A stretch of DNA of 64,000 bases from Cyclobacterium sp. 1_MG-2023. Lineage in GTDB: Bacteria; Bacteroidota; Bacteroidia; Cytophagales; Cyclobacteriaceae. A program made the translations under genes and the position numbers. Positions 18,476-28,315 of this stretch are shown piece after piece (position 1 is the stretch's first letter; each line of letters begins with the position of its first letter). Location: contig NZ_JAUOPC010000008.1 of NCBI RefSeq assembly GCF_030546805.1, forward strand, positions 62,001 to 126,000, in the 5' to 3' direction. Under the pieces are notes generated by a model. The model was not told the origin of the DNA, did not search any database, and saw only the letters and a list, made by a program, of their open reading frames with translations.

Positions 18476-21400
18476 CTATTTCACCTCTATTTTTCCCATC
18501 GCCTTATAGACTTCCTCCAATATGTTTGTTCGTACATTTAATCTATAAATGTTTCTGTTTTCTCGCGATGGGTGCACCCTATTGGAAAGGAAAACATAGA
18601 CAATTTCATTTACGGGATCAATCCAGGAATAAGTACCGGTAAACCCAGAATGTCCAAAGCTATTATCCGAAACACTAGGAGCCGCATTCCCGTTAGGATC
18701 TCCCGGTTTATTTGGCCTGTCGAAGCCCATCCCCCTATAATTTCCTTCTTCACAGAATACACATTTAGAATATTCATGTACCACTCCTGATGCGATCAAT
18801 TGTTCTTCTGCATACAAGCCGTCATAAAGGTATAAATGCATTAGCTTTGCCAGATCATTGGAGGTACCAAACAAACCCGCATGACCACTTACTCCTCCAA
18901 GCATAGCCGCTCCTTCATCATGTACCATGCCGTGCAAAAGCTGCTTTCTGAATGCTGAATCAAATTCTGTAGGAACAATTCGGTCCATCTCAAAATTTAA
19001 ATATGGGTTAAAAGTAAGGGTGCCGGCACCTATAGGTTTGTATAAGTTTTTATTCAGGTAAGTATAAAATTCTTCCCCTGTAATCTCCTCCACTACCTTA
19101 GGTGCAAGGATGAACGACAAGTCACTATATACATAGCCCGGTTCAGCATTTAAAGGGGATGAAAAAATTTTCTTGTAAATTTTTCCCGAATAATTGCGGT
19201 GAATGTACAAACTATCAGCCACCTTGATTGGAAATCTCTTTGAAGAATCCTTCTTCATGGTAAACCATTTGAACTTCCCATTTTTCTTTACAGTGGACAT
19301 CCAAAAGGGTATCCACGAACGTAACCTTGCTTGATGGGTTAGAATGTCCTTATATATCAAATCTTCTTTATTGGTTCCTCGTGCTGCCGATAAATAGTGG
19401 CCTAAAGTTTGATTTTCATCAAACTTTCCCAATCCTTTTAAATGCATGAATGCCGCCAAAGAGGTGCTTATTTTAGTCACCGACGCAAGATCATACAAAT
19501 CATCCAACCTTACCTCCTGCAAGGAATCATAGGTATGGTAGCCAAAAGCTTTGTGGTAAAACACCTTGCCAGCCTTAGCCACAAGCACTTGCCCCCCGGG
19601 TATTGCTTTTAATTTAATGGCCATTTGCATTAAGGAATCTATACCACTTAAATCTTCTGAGGCCAAGCCTACACCTTCCGGTAAGGTATAGGCCATTCTA
19701 ATACCACCTTCAAGTTGCAGTCCATCCCCTCTTTTAAATGATGAATTAATGGTGACCGGCAGTTTACCACTCGCACCTATTCCACCAAAGATCATTTGAG
19801 CGGTTAGATCTTGCGTGAGTGATGTCTCTTGGTAGGCCGCAATTACACCTGCTGCATTCTCTAAGCCCTGGATTTCCCCCAGACTATAAACATTACCAAA
19901 AATACTTACGATTACTGTATGGCTATCAATAAGTGTCCTCAACAAGGTCACCATTTCAGGACTTATCCCGAAATTATTATTCCCTGCCCTGATACCTAGT
20001 CCATGGATACCCACCAAAATCAACTGGTGACCTGAGACACTTTCTTTTATGGCATTTATATCATTAATCCCTCCATCTTTTGGGAACACAAAATGGTCCA
20101 TCGGACTATACCTTTCCAAGTAATTTTGAAATTCAGTCCTTTGATCCGTCCCTATAGACAAAGTAGCGATACTGGTGTTTTCAAGCCCTTTTATTGGTAA
20201 TACATGCGCTTCATTTCGAAGCAGGGTGAGGGAAGCTTTGGTTAATTTCTCGGCTAAATAATTGGCTGATGAATTGTTCAAGTCTGCAATTAATTGCCCT
20301 GTTTCCACAGGCTGCCAATTGTCAAGGCCCAGCCATGCTTTGGCTTTTAACACCTTGCGTACTCGTCTATCTATTTCCTCCTGACTTATTTCGCCTCGTT
20401 CAAGCGCTGCTTTTATTTCTTCAATCGCTGCAGGTACATTCATGGTGTTTAACAACATATCATTCCCCGCGAGCAGGGCTTTGGCATCCACTTTTCCCGG
20501 AGGATAGTATTTAGCTACTGCTTGCATGTTCAAGGCGTCGGTAAAAATAAGCCCTTTGTAAGCCATTTCATTTTTTAACAAGTCCGTAACTATCGGCTTG
20601 GAAAGGCTGGAAGGACTATTTTTTGCGCTATCTAGCACAGGGATTTCCATGTGAGCAACCATTACACTACCCAATCCCTCATCCATTAATTCTTGAAAAG
20701 GATACAACTCCAATTCCTTCAATCGTTTTTTAGAAAAGTTAAGCACAGGGAGTCCATAATGAGAATCAACCTCTGTATCACCATGTCCAGGAAAATGTTT
20801 GGCAGATGCCAAAAGGCCATTGTCCTGCATGCCTTTCATATAGGCCAAGGATTTGCTGGTCACATTTTCTTTTTCTTCCCCAAAAGAACGAAAGCCAATC
20901 ACGGGATTATTTGCATTGTTATTGACATCCACTACCGGTGCAAAATTCACATTTATCCCTGATCTTTTGGCTTGTCGGGCCACTTCTGCCCCCATTTCAT
21001 ACAGTAGACTTTCGTCATCTATTCCTCCCAAAGTCATTTGATAAGGATAGCGAACAGTACTGTCAAGGCGCATTTTTAAGCCCCATTCACCATCTAGGCT
21101 TATCATTAAAGGAACTTTGGAAAGTGCTTGAAACTGATTGATCATATGTGCCTGACGAACCGGACCTCCTTGAAAAAAAATAATCCCTCCAACGCCATAT
21201 TTTTCCACTAATCCTGCAATAGAATCCACATGTACCTTGTCTTTATTGGAATAGGCAGGGATCATGATTAACTGCGCTATTCGTTCCTCAGGAGTTAATG
21301 TGGACAAGACAGAGTCTGCCCATTGGTCATATTTTTCTGCTAAGAATGGTGGTTGTTGCTGCGCAAAGAGAGAAACAAAATTTAATGCCAGCAAAATTAA

Positions 21401-21541
21401 AGTAAGCAACCCTTTTTTTGCCAAATCAAGTAAAGCATGTTTAAGGTTTCTCCTGCTTAAAGCATTTCTGGTGCGCTTAATATAGTCGGTCATACTTTCA
21501 AACAAATCAATTTCACTTGAAAGATACCAATTTTGTTGCAT
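18476..21541 (-). CDS. Fusion of GH3 (NagZ-type) glycosidase and class C beta-lactamase-like serine hydrolase
   Basis: 1021 residues. An extended signal peptide ends near LFAQ (about 60). The GH3 N-domain carries the NagZ signature KHFPGHGDTEVDSH (248-261), whose Asp/His loop acts in catalysis, and the nucleophile Asp335 in IFTDALNM. A GH3 C-domain follows (about 430-600). The last 390 residues form a beta-lactamase/PBP-like domain with Ser687-x-x-Lys690 (SVTK), Tyr805-Ser-Asp807 and H964-S-G966. NagZ-type enzymes remove GlcNAc from muropeptides or chitin fragments. A peptidoglycan role is therefore likely, with the second domain perhaps a D-Ala peptidase or esterase. Met17 is an alternative start. 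Confidence 0.9.
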   Translation of the reverse strand: MQQNWYLSSEIDLFESMTDYIKRTRNALSRRNLKHALLDLAKKGLLTLILLALNFVSLFAQQQPPFLAEKYDQWADSVLSTLTPEERIAQLIMIPAYSNKDKVHVDSIAGLVEKYGVGGIIFFQGGPVRQAHMINQFQALSKVPLMISLDGEWGLKMRLDSTVRYPYQMTLGGIDDESLLYEMGAEVARQAKRSGINVNFAPVVDVNNNANNPVIGFRSFGEEKENVTSKSLAYMKGMQDNGLLASAKHFPGHGDTEVDSHYGLPVLNFSKKRLKELELYPFQELMDEGLGSVMVAHMEIPVLDSAKNSPSSLSKPIVTDLLKNEMAYKGLIFTDALNMQAVAKYYPPGKVDAKALLAGNDMLLNTMNVPAAIEEIKAALERGEISQEEIDRRVRKVLKAKAWLGLDNWQPVETGQLIADLNNSSANYLAEKLTKASLTLLRNEAHVLPIKGLENTSIATLSIGTDQRTEFQNYLERYSPMDHFVFPKDGGINDINAIKESVSGHQLILVGIHGLGIRAGNNNFGISPEMVTLLRTLIDSHTVIVSIFGNVYSLGEIQGLENAAGVIAAYQETSLTQDLTAQMIFGGIGASGKLPVTINSSFKRGDGLQLEGGIRMAYTLPEGVGLASEDLSGIDSLMQMAIKLKAIPGGQVLVAKAGKVFYHKAFGYHTYDSLQEVRLDDLYDLASVTKISTSLAAFMHLKGLGKFDENQTLGHYLSAARGTNKEDLIYKDILTHQARLRSWIPFWMSTVKKNGKFKWFTMKKDSSKRFPIKVADSLYIHRNYSGKIYKKIFSSPLNAEPGYVYSDLSFILAPKVVEEITGEEFYTYLNKNLYKPIGAGTLTFNPYLNFEMDRIVPTEFDSAFRKQLLHGMVHDEGAAMLGGVSGHAGLFGTSNDLAKLMHLYLYDGLYAEEQLIASGVVHEYSKCVFCEEGNYRGMGFDRPNKPGDPNGNAAPSVSDNSFGHSGFTGTYSWIDPVNEIVYVFLSNRVHPSRENRNIYRLNVRTNILEEVYKAMGKIEVK

Positions 21542-21608
21542 CTCATTAAAATGATTTAAAGAAAATGCCTATCATTGGGTATAAAAAATACATTTTAAAA
21601 AGAGAACC

Positions 21609-23057
21609 ATGAGTCCATTGCTCGTTTTTGGTGTGATAGCCGTTTATTTTGCACTTTTATTATTGATCAGTTATCTAACATCACTAAAATCTGACAGTCA
21701 GACTTTCTATACGGGCAACAGGGAATCACCGTGGTTTTTAGTCGCTTTTGGAATGGTGGGAGCCGCCTTATCAGGGGTTACTTTTATATCTGTTCCCGGA
21801 GAAGTAGGCAACACACAATGGAATTATTTACAATTTGTGATGGGGAATATGGTCGGTTATGCAGTCATAGGTCTGGTATTGATCCCCCTTTTTTACAAAC
21901 TCAACCTGATCTCAATTTATGAATACCTGAAAACCAGGTTTGGGCAGAAAGCTTATCTTTCAGGAGCCACTATTTTTCTCATTTCCCAAACCATCGGTGC
22001 CTCTTTTAGGCTTTTTTTAGCGGCTACTGTTTTACAACTTGCCTTCTTTGACGCCTTCGACATTCCTTTTTATGCATCGGTATTGACCACTATGGTGTTG
22101 ATCTGGCTTTATACTTATAAAAGCGGCATCAAAACCATCGTCTGGACGGATACCCTTCAAACCATCTTTTTACTGCTGGCTGTATTGATTACCATAGTAG
22201 TGATAGGAAAGCACCTGGACAAGAGCACATCTGAATTGTTGGCGGTGGTTGGAGAAAGTGATTTGTCTTCCATCTTTGTTTGGGGAGGAAATTCTAGTCA
22301 AAATTTCTTTAAAATGTTTGCTGGTGGTATTTTTATTACCATTGCCATGAACGGGCTGGATCAGAACGTTATGCAAAAGAACCTGACCTGTCGCAATCAA
22401 AAGGATGCCCAGAAAAACATCTTCTGGTTTTCCATTACCTTCTTTATTTCAAACCTACTTTTTTTAAGTTTAGGGGTATTGTTGTACCATTACGCAGAAG
22501 TTAATGGCATTGAGCTACCCAAAGCCACAGATGAATTGTTCCCTTTCTTGGCATTGAACAACTTTGGAACCCTGGCAGGTGTGGTCTTTTTATTGGGAAT
22601 CACCGCAGCTGCTTTCTCTAGTGCCGATTCAGCGCTTACTGCATTGACCACCTCTTTTTGTATAGACATTGTCAACCTTCCTGATCGCAAGAACATTGAT
22701 CAAGACAAAACCAGACGATGGATACACATTGGTTTTACCTTCTTGGTTTTCTTAACCATTGTCGCATTCAATGAGGTAAACGACAGAAGTGTGGTAAGTG
22801 CGGTGTTTAAAGCAGCAGGGTTTACCTATGGGCCTTTGCTTGGCCTCTTTGCTTTTGGACTGAGCAATAAAATGGCCGTTAGAGATAAGTTTGTGCCTTA
22901 TATTTGTCTTTTAAGTCCTTTCCTCTCTTTTATACTCGACTGGAATTCCGCAGACTGGTTCAATGGTTTTCAATTTGGATTTGAAATATTACTCGTAAAT
23001 GCAGCCATTACCTACATTGGTTTACTCCTTTCAAGTAAAGGGGCTACATCAGCGTAA
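21609..23057 (+). CDS. Sodium:solute symporter (SSF family)
   Basis: 482 residues with about 12-13 hydrophobic segments, full length for the SSF family. Family features include GNRESPWFLVAFGMVGAALSG near the start and LGITAAAFSSADSALTALTTS in the later core, where sodium-site serines sit. It is an inner-membrane cotransporter. It is divergent from the GH3/beta-lactamase fusion across 67 bases. I infer that it may import a sugar or muropeptide fragment made by that enzyme, but the substrate is not visible. Its 3' end overlaps the opposing small membrane-protein gene by nine bases. Confidence 0.9.
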   Translation: MSPLLVFGVIAVYFALLLLISYLTSLKSDSQTFYTGNRESPWFLVAFGMVGAALSGVTFISVPGEVGNTQWNYLQFVMGNMVGYAVIGLVLIPLFYKLNLISIYEYLKTRFGQKAYLSGATIFLISQTIGASFRLFLAATVLQLAFFDAFDIPFYASVLTTMVLIWLYTYKSGIKTIVWTDTLQTIFLLLAVLITIVVIGKHLDKSTSELLAVVGESDLSSIFVWGGNSSQNFFKMFAGGIFITIAMNGLDQNVMQKNLTCRNQKDAQKNIFWFSITFFISNLLFLSLGVLLYHYAEVNGIELPKATDELFPFLALNNFGTLAGVVFLLGITAAAFSSADSALTALTTSFCIDIVNLPDRKNIDQDKTRRWIHIGFTFLVFLTIVAFNEVNDRSVVSAVFKAAGFTYGPLLGLFAFGLSNKMAVRDKFVPYICLLSPFLSFILDWNSADWFNGFQFGFEILLVNAAITYIGLLLSSKGATSA

Positions 23058-23243
23058 AAGGGAAAAGGGCAACATAAATAAAGCAAAAACCATTGAAAGG
23101 GTTAAGGTAACCCCAAATCCCAGCAAACGGAATGGCAGTAATACCAACCATATGATAGGGTATAATAATAAAACAATTAAGGCTAAAGGCCAACATAACA
23201 CCAACAAGATGGCCCAAAGGATCATTCCGGTAAATATTCTCAT
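23049..23243 (-). CDS. Small membrane protein of unknown function
   Basis: 64 residues from the ATG at 23243; the longer frame would begin at TTG (23279). The protein is almost wholly hydrophobic, with two likely membrane spans: MILWAILLVLCWPLALIVLL and, after the PFR turn, LGFGVTLTLSMVFALFML. I do not recognise it. It converges with the symporter gene and overlaps its stop by nine bases. On its own strand a terminator separates it from the upstream sulfatase gene, so it would need its own promoter. The plus-strand frame over the same bases is Lys/Asn-rich and looks like a shadow. Confidence 0.6.
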   Translation of the reverse strand: MRIFTGMILWAILLVLCWPLALIVLLLYPIIWLVLLPFRLLGFGVTLTLSMVFALFMLPFSLLR

Positions 23244-23289
23244 GGATAAAATCGCATTTTTGAAAAGAATAAATACCAATGAAGTGCCA

Positions 23290-23326
23290 AAGAAAAATTA
23301 TGGCCTTGAATAACAATTCAAGGCCA
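23290..23326 (-). terminator. Rho-independent terminator of the sulfatase gene
   Basis: TGGCCTTGAA (23301-23310) pairs perfectly with TTCAAGGCCA (23317-23326). On the minus strand the hairpin is followed by TAATTTTTCTTTGG. It lies about 100 bases after the sulfatase stop. Confidence 0.75.
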
Positions 23327-23426
23327 TTAAGACATTAGTGATGCTTTTCTTGCTACGGTTCCGTACAGGATTGTGTCCGATTATGTACGAAAAAGTATTT
23401 TTTTCCCTCGAAATAATTAGGTCCTT

Positions 23427-24827
23427 TTACCAGTCTTTTTTCCAGATTGGCCCTCCGTTATATACTTCTCCCACGGGATACCTTGGAGAAGAAATCACCA
23501 TCGCCTCCATCAGACTGTCAATTTTATTCACCAGTTCCGGATGATCATTGGCCAGGTTATGCTGCTCGGAAATATCCCTAGCAAGGTCATAGATTTCTAT
23601 TGCTTGACCCTTCCCTCTTCTAATTCCTTTCCACTTGCCTATCCTAACCGCCTGATCATACCTTTTTCTGGCATGGCCAAAATCCCAATAGAGCACACGG
23701 TCATTTGCCGGCAAGGCCTTTCCCTTCATTGCTTCGATTACGGAGACCCCATCAATATTCTCAGGCAAGGCCTCATTGGCCAGTCCGGCAAACGTGGGCA
23801 ACATGTCCTGAAAACCTATTACTTCATCAGATTGCTGACCGGCAGGTATGACGCCCGGCCAGGAGGCGATAAAAGGAACCCTTATTCCTCCCTCATACAT
23901 GTCCCGCTTGTATCCTTTTAGTAGTCCATTGGTTTTGAATCCTTTCCATGTATCGCTATGTCCTCCATTGTCTGAGGTGAAAATAATTAAGGTGTTTTCC
24001 CTAATTCCCAATTCATCAATAAGTTTAACAATTTTACCCACATCCTTGTCAAGGCGATAAATCATGGCTGCATATTTTTTAGCTGCTTCGGGCCAATCTT
24101 TGTCTGTATAAGGATAGGTGAAAGGGACTGTTACACCATGTTCGTCTTCTTCGAGTGCTGAAAAATGGGGAATGGTATAGGCTGAATAGAAAAAGAAAGG
24201 GGTATTACTATTATTACGGATAAAGTTTAAGGTGGCATTCGTAAGAATATCATGGCTGTAATTGTTCCTTAGGATGGGATTATCCGGCAATAAAATCTTC
24301 CTGTCGTCATGATCTAGGTAGCTGGGGTAATAATAATGGGCATGGTCCTGATTTAAATAGCCTGTCCAGGTGTCAAAGCCCATATTCGTGGCCCGCCCCT
24401 CAGTATGGGCATCTCCCAAGGACCACTTCCCTACCCCACCTGTACTATACCCTGCCTCTTTCAAGACCATTGCTAGCGTTATATCTCCTTTCTTAAGGTA
24501 AGTTGGGAAATGGGGTACATTGTCTCTAGCCACGGTATGCCCATTGTGCTGACCGGTCATCAGCACAGATCTGGATGAGGTACAAACCGGTCCCCCGGCA
24601 TAAGCCTGACTAAACAACATGCCTTCACTCGCCAAAGCATCTATATTGGGCGTTTGAATCAATTGCTGTCCATAGGCTCCTAGGTCTGCATAACCCAAAT
24701 CATCGGCCATGATGAAGATGATATTTGGTTGTTCTCCGTTATTGCCTTTTTGGGCCATTGAGGGATTGTAAGCTATTGAAATACTCAAAAGTCCAATCCC
24801 AATGATTTTCTTTAGTAATTGCATCAA
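23427..24827 (-). CDS. Exported sulfatase (first of three)
   Basis: 466 residues with a signal peptide ending near MAQKG. The N-terminal metal-binding IIFIMADDLGYADLGAYG and the active-site signature C-T-S-S-R (GGPVCTSSRSVLMTGQH) are present. The Cys would be matured to formylglycine by a sulfatase-maturing enzyme, which is not in this window. Later motifs are VGKWSLGD and IIFTSDNGG. Type I sulfatases remove sulfate esters from glycans, aryl compounds or other molecules in the periplasm; the substrate is not assigned. The serine in place of the usual proline in C-x-P-S-R is a recognised variant. No SusC/SusD genes are near. Confidence 0.9.
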   Translation of the reverse strand: MMQLLKKIIGIGLLSISIAYNPSMAQKGNNGEQPNIIFIMADDLGYADLGAYGQQLIQTPNIDALASEGMLFSQAYAGGPVCTSSRSVLMTGQHNGHTVARDNVPHFPTYLKKGDITLAMVLKEAGYSTGGVGKWSLGDAHTEGRATNMGFDTWTGYLNQDHAHYYYPSYLDHDDRKILLPDNPILRNNYSHDILTNATLNFIRNNSNTPFFFYSAYTIPHFSALEEDEHGVTVPFTYPYTDKDWPEAAKKYAAMIYRLDKDVGKIVKLIDELGIRENTLIIFTSDNGGHSDTWKGFKTNGLLKGYKRDMYEGGIRVPFIASWPGVIPAGQQSDEVIGFQDMLPTFAGLANEALPENIDGVSVIEAMKGKALPANDRVLYWDFGHARKRYDQAVRIGKWKGIRRGKGQAIEIYDLARDISEQHNLANDHPELVNKIDSLMEAMVISSPRYPVGEVYNGGPIWKKDW

Positions 24828-24913
24828 CTTTTTAATTGTATAAGGTTCATTTTCTTTTCCCGTAGACTGTAATAGGGGAGCTTATTGCTTCAATGACAAT
24901 ATACCATTTTAGA

Positions 24914-24945
24914 TTTGGCCATTGGCCGAAGAATCCTATATTTTG
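24914..24945 (+). promoter_or_regulatory. Candidate promoter for the lipoprotein gene
   Basis: TTTG at 24914-24917, 19 bases, then TATATTTTG at 24937-24945, a near match to TAnnTTTG with ideal spacing. The leader to the lipoprotein start would be about 170 bases. Confidence 0.4.
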
Positions 24946-25124
24946 CCTTGTGTCGCTCCGTATTTACTAATTACAGACGATGCACCCCTTAATACCGACA
25001 GGTGTATAATATTACCCCTATGTAAAGCATATTTATTTTATAATCCACCCAATAAATTTTGGTTGTTGGCGCAACAGAATTAATTTAATATACGTCATGG
25101 CTAAAACGAAAAACCAAAATAGTC

Positions 25125-25541
25125 ATGAAACACTACAATACCCTCTTTTTGATGCTTCTGCTTTTGATCGTTTCCTGTGTGGATGACCCTTTGCTTTCAG
25201 TCTCAGAAAGCGGTCCTATACCCATTGGTTCTTGGAGCAATATTTCTTATAATGAAAATGGGATGATATTGGAAAAGGTTGACCAATTGCAGGAAAACAC
25301 TTATGGCTATCGTTTTCTAAGCAATGGCACTTTTACTCATCGGGCCAACAGCGGATTTTGTGGTACACCCCCTATTGTTACAAGCGATTTTGAAGGCAGT
25401 TGGACCAAAGACGGTGACATTTTAAATATTCAAGGTACTTTCTGGGGTGGAGAAACAGTAGAAGCGTGGCAAATAATATCTTCCGACAATAATGTTCTGA
25501 CCATCAAGGTCCTGAAAAACGAATACGAAATGGAAGAATAA
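25125..25541 (+). CDS. Lipocalin-like lipoprotein
   Basis: 138 residues. The lipoprotein signal ends in lipobox IVSC (about Cys18). The rest is a run of short strands with features seen in Bacteroidota lipocalin-like proteins: GSWSNISYNENGM near the start, YRFLSNGTFTHR in the middle, and GSWTKDGDILNI then VLTIKVLKNEYEMEE at the end. Such proteins often bind small hydrophobic ligands, but no ligand or pathway can be named here. It appears to be transcribed alone. Confidence 0.7.
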   Translation: MKHYNTLFLMLLLLIVSCVDDPLLSVSESGPIPIGSWSNISYNENGMILEKVDQLQENTYGYRFLSNGTFTHRANSGFCGTPPIVTSDFEGSWTKDGDILNIQGTFWGGETVEAWQIISSDNNVLTIKVLKNEYEMEE

Positions 25542-25822
25542 TCCTTTGATTTAGTTATTTGTCTAAAACAACGCTATCAAGCCGGTTTTATAATAATCAC
25601 TCAATTTGGCATTGCTACCAGCTACTTGGTAAATGCAGATAATGGATTATTGTGCCATCAAGATAAACGTGTTCATCCAATAGGAGTATTCCCTATAAGT
25701 TTTATAGTTACATCTATTTTTTGTTCTAGAAATTAGAATTAGCTAAAATTTCTTGGCTAACTCTTGGTTTTTATTTTGAACTATACTTATATTTCTAATA
25801 TTATTTTTTTAATTCCTAAAGA

Positions 25823-28315
25823 ATGAAACAGTTTTATATTATTTTTTTTATGGGGTTCATTGTTTTCCAATCCCAGGCATTTCAGAAAAATGTCACAACT
25901 TCGGCTGTGCCCGGGTGGATTGATCCTATCCCGGTATCAAAGCCTGATATTAAAGAAAACTGGCCTTATTATTATTTAGATTTCGAGAGACAAATTAACC
26001 TAAATAAACAAACTGTTTTCCACCATTACAGGTATCAAGTTCTCACGACTGAAGGGATGCAGGAAATGTCAGACATATCCATTGAATTTGACCCTAGCTT
26101 TCAAAAATTGGTTTTTCATAAAATCGAGATAGAAAGAGACGACAAATTTTCAGATCAATTGGATTTAAACAAAATCACAACTGCTAACACCGAGTCAGGT
26201 AAAGAAAGGCATTTGTATGATGGAAGTATGACTGCTCTTTTTCATTTGGATGGTGTGCAAAAAGGTGATGTCATTGCTGTAAGTTATTCGATTGTAGGTT
26301 TTAATCCCATTCACCTCGGTAATTTCTCTTCAAGTTTGTACCACGGATATACCATCCCTGTAAACCATATTAATTACCGGGTTTTCACCGGGAACAAACA
26401 GGTAATTTATTACAAAAACATCAACCACGAGCAGGAGCCCACCATTCGACAGGAAGGCGACAGCAAAGTTTATAGTTGGTCCAGCCGTCCAAACCCCCCG
26501 GTAGAACTGGACAATAATCTTCCTTCATGGACCATAGATTTGCCCATAACCTCCATTTCCACACAAAACCACTGGGGAGATGTGGTGCAATGGGCATTGC
26601 CGCTATTTGAGACAAGCAATGTGTCTTCCTATTTACCAGACCTTATAAAAGAAAACCTTGGTAAAAAGGAAAAAACCCTGAAATTGATTCGCTATGTTCA
26701 GGATGATATTCGTTACCTGGGACTAGAGTCGGGAATAGGGGCCTATAAACCCCATTCACCTGAAAAAGTATACCAACAAAAATTCGGTGATTGCAAGGAT
26801 AAATCCCTATTGCTGGTGGCATTGTTACAAAAAGAAGGCATTTCTGCTTTTCCCTTATTGGTGAACACATCCTTAAAACACAACCTTGATAAACTCCAGC
26901 CCTCCAACAGTGTATTTGACCATTGTGTGGTCGCTATCACATTGGAGGACAAAAATTATTATATCGATCCAACCATTTCTATGCAGGGAGGGAATCTGGA
27001 TCATAATTATTTCCCGGATTATGGATTGGGCTTGCTGATAAAAGAAAATAATTCTGAGTTATTAACACTTCCAAAACCAAAAAAATCCGAGATTGATATT
27101 CAGGAGAAAATTTATGTAGATAGCGTTGGAGGGCAGGCCATGATAGAAATCAAAACAATTTATAGGGGAAATAAAGCGGATAACGTACGGGCAGAATTTG
27201 AAAACAACCCCCTTTCATCTATCCAAAAAGACTACCTGAATTTTTATAACAATTTATATCCGGGAATAAAAGAAACCGAGAAGATACGGTTTTATGACGA
27301 GCATCGCTTCGACAATAATGAAGTACTGGTGGAAGAAAATTATAAGGTAGGACAATTCTGGTTACAAGATGAGAATGAAAACTACATTTACTCTAGGGTT
27401 TATCCCTTGGTATTGGAATCATTGATCAATTATCCAAGTGCTTCTGCCCGAAACAGCCATTATAGCTTGGGAAGCCCCTTTTCCTTTAAACAAGAAACAC
27501 AGGTAATGCTTCCGGAAACTTGGTATGTAGAAGACGCAAAAAAACAAATCGAAGGTTCCTCCTTCCTGTACACAAATCAAATCCAGGGATATGGTGAACG
27601 AATCGCTGTTAAATACGCCTATGATTTAACCAATGACTTCATTGAAGGAGAAATGGTTCCTGAATTTCTTTCTGCCCATGAAGACATTAAAAATGACCTA
27701 ATGTTTAGCCTTACCTACAATCCGGGAGTCATTTCAGATGAAAAGAGCGGTTTGGCAATATTTACAGCCCTCGTTTTATTGGTCTTAGGAATCTTTTTTA
27801 GTATTAAAACCTATATAAATTTCGACCCTCAGCCTTGGGAATATGCGGAGGATAAAAGCATAGGTGGATGGCTTATTCTTCCGGCCATTGGTCTAACAAT
27901 AACCCCAATTAGGATTATAATTAATTTTTTCTCTGTGGGGTATTTTGACATAGCCCTTTGGGAAAATGCATTTGCCATGGGACTAACTGAAGCCATTGCC
28001 TTTGAGTTAACTTACAATGTATTACTTGCCATTTTTTCATTATTGCTTATCCTTCTGTTTTACACCAGAAGGACAAGCGTTCCAAAGCTAATGACCATTT
28101 TCTATGTGGTCAATTTGATGGCAATCTTGATAGATACAATTCTGACCAAAGACACATTGACCCTAGAAAACAAGCAGCTTATTCAAGCGGCTGTAGGTGC
28201 AGTAATATGGATTCCCTATTTCAATTTCTCTGAAAGGGTCAAATCGACTTTCTGTAAGACAAGAAGAAATATTGAACCGGAATCAAATATAACACTTCCA
28301 ACAATCTCAAACTGA
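25823..28315 (+). CDS. DUF3857 - transglutaminase - DUF2569 membrane protein
   Basis: 830 residues. A signal peptide (about 1-20) is followed by a DUF3857 domain (about 60-235) and a transglutaminase-like domain with the triad Cys324 (KFGDCKDKS), His367 (FDHCVVAI) and Asp382 (YYIDPT). A beta-rich region runs to about 630. The C-terminal 190 residues hold about five membrane spans with GGWLILPAIGL, the mark of DUF2569. The periplasmic part could cleave or cross-link peptide bonds. DUF3857/transglutaminase proteins are widespread in Bacteroidota without a settled role. A C-terminal DUF2569 anchor is less usual. It has its own transcript. Confidence 0.85.
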   Translation: MKQFYIIFFMGFIVFQSQAFQKNVTTSAVPGWIDPIPVSKPDIKENWPYYYLDFERQINLNKQTVFHHYRYQVLTTEGMQEMSDISIEFDPSFQKLVFHKIEIERDDKFSDQLDLNKITTANTESGKERHLYDGSMTALFHLDGVQKGDVIAVSYSIVGFNPIHLGNFSSSLYHGYTIPVNHINYRVFTGNKQVIYYKNINHEQEPTIRQEGDSKVYSWSSRPNPPVELDNNLPSWTIDLPITSISTQNHWGDVVQWALPLFETSNVSSYLPDLIKENLGKKEKTLKLIRYVQDDIRYLGLESGIGAYKPHSPEKVYQQKFGDCKDKSLLLVALLQKEGISAFPLLVNTSLKHNLDKLQPSNSVFDHCVVAITLEDKNYYIDPTISMQGGNLDHNYFPDYGLGLLIKENNSELLTLPKPKKSEIDIQEKIYVDSVGGQAMIEIKTIYRGNKADNVRAEFENNPLSSIQKDYLNFYNNLYPGIKETEKIRFYDEHRFDNNEVLVEENYKVGQFWLQDENENYIYSRVYPLVLESLINYPSASARNSHYSLGSPFSFKQETQVMLPETWYVEDAKKQIEGSSFLYTNQIQGYGERIAVKYAYDLTNDFIEGEMVPEFLSAHEDIKNDLMFSLTYNPGVISDEKSGLAIFTALVLLVLGIFFSIKTYINFDPQPWEYAEDKSIGGWLILPAIGLTITPIRIIINFFSVGYFDIALWENAFAMGLTEAIAFELTYNVLLAIFSLLLILLFYTRRTSVPKLMTIFYVVNLMAILIDTILTKDTLTLENKQLIQAAVGAVIWIPYFNFSERVKSTFCKTRRNIEPESNITLPTISN

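Noticed and set aside
22999-23313. 104-codon plus-strand frame after the symporter
   Set aside because: Lys/Asn-rich antisense shadow of the hydrophobic minus-strand micro-protein; it also spans a terminator.
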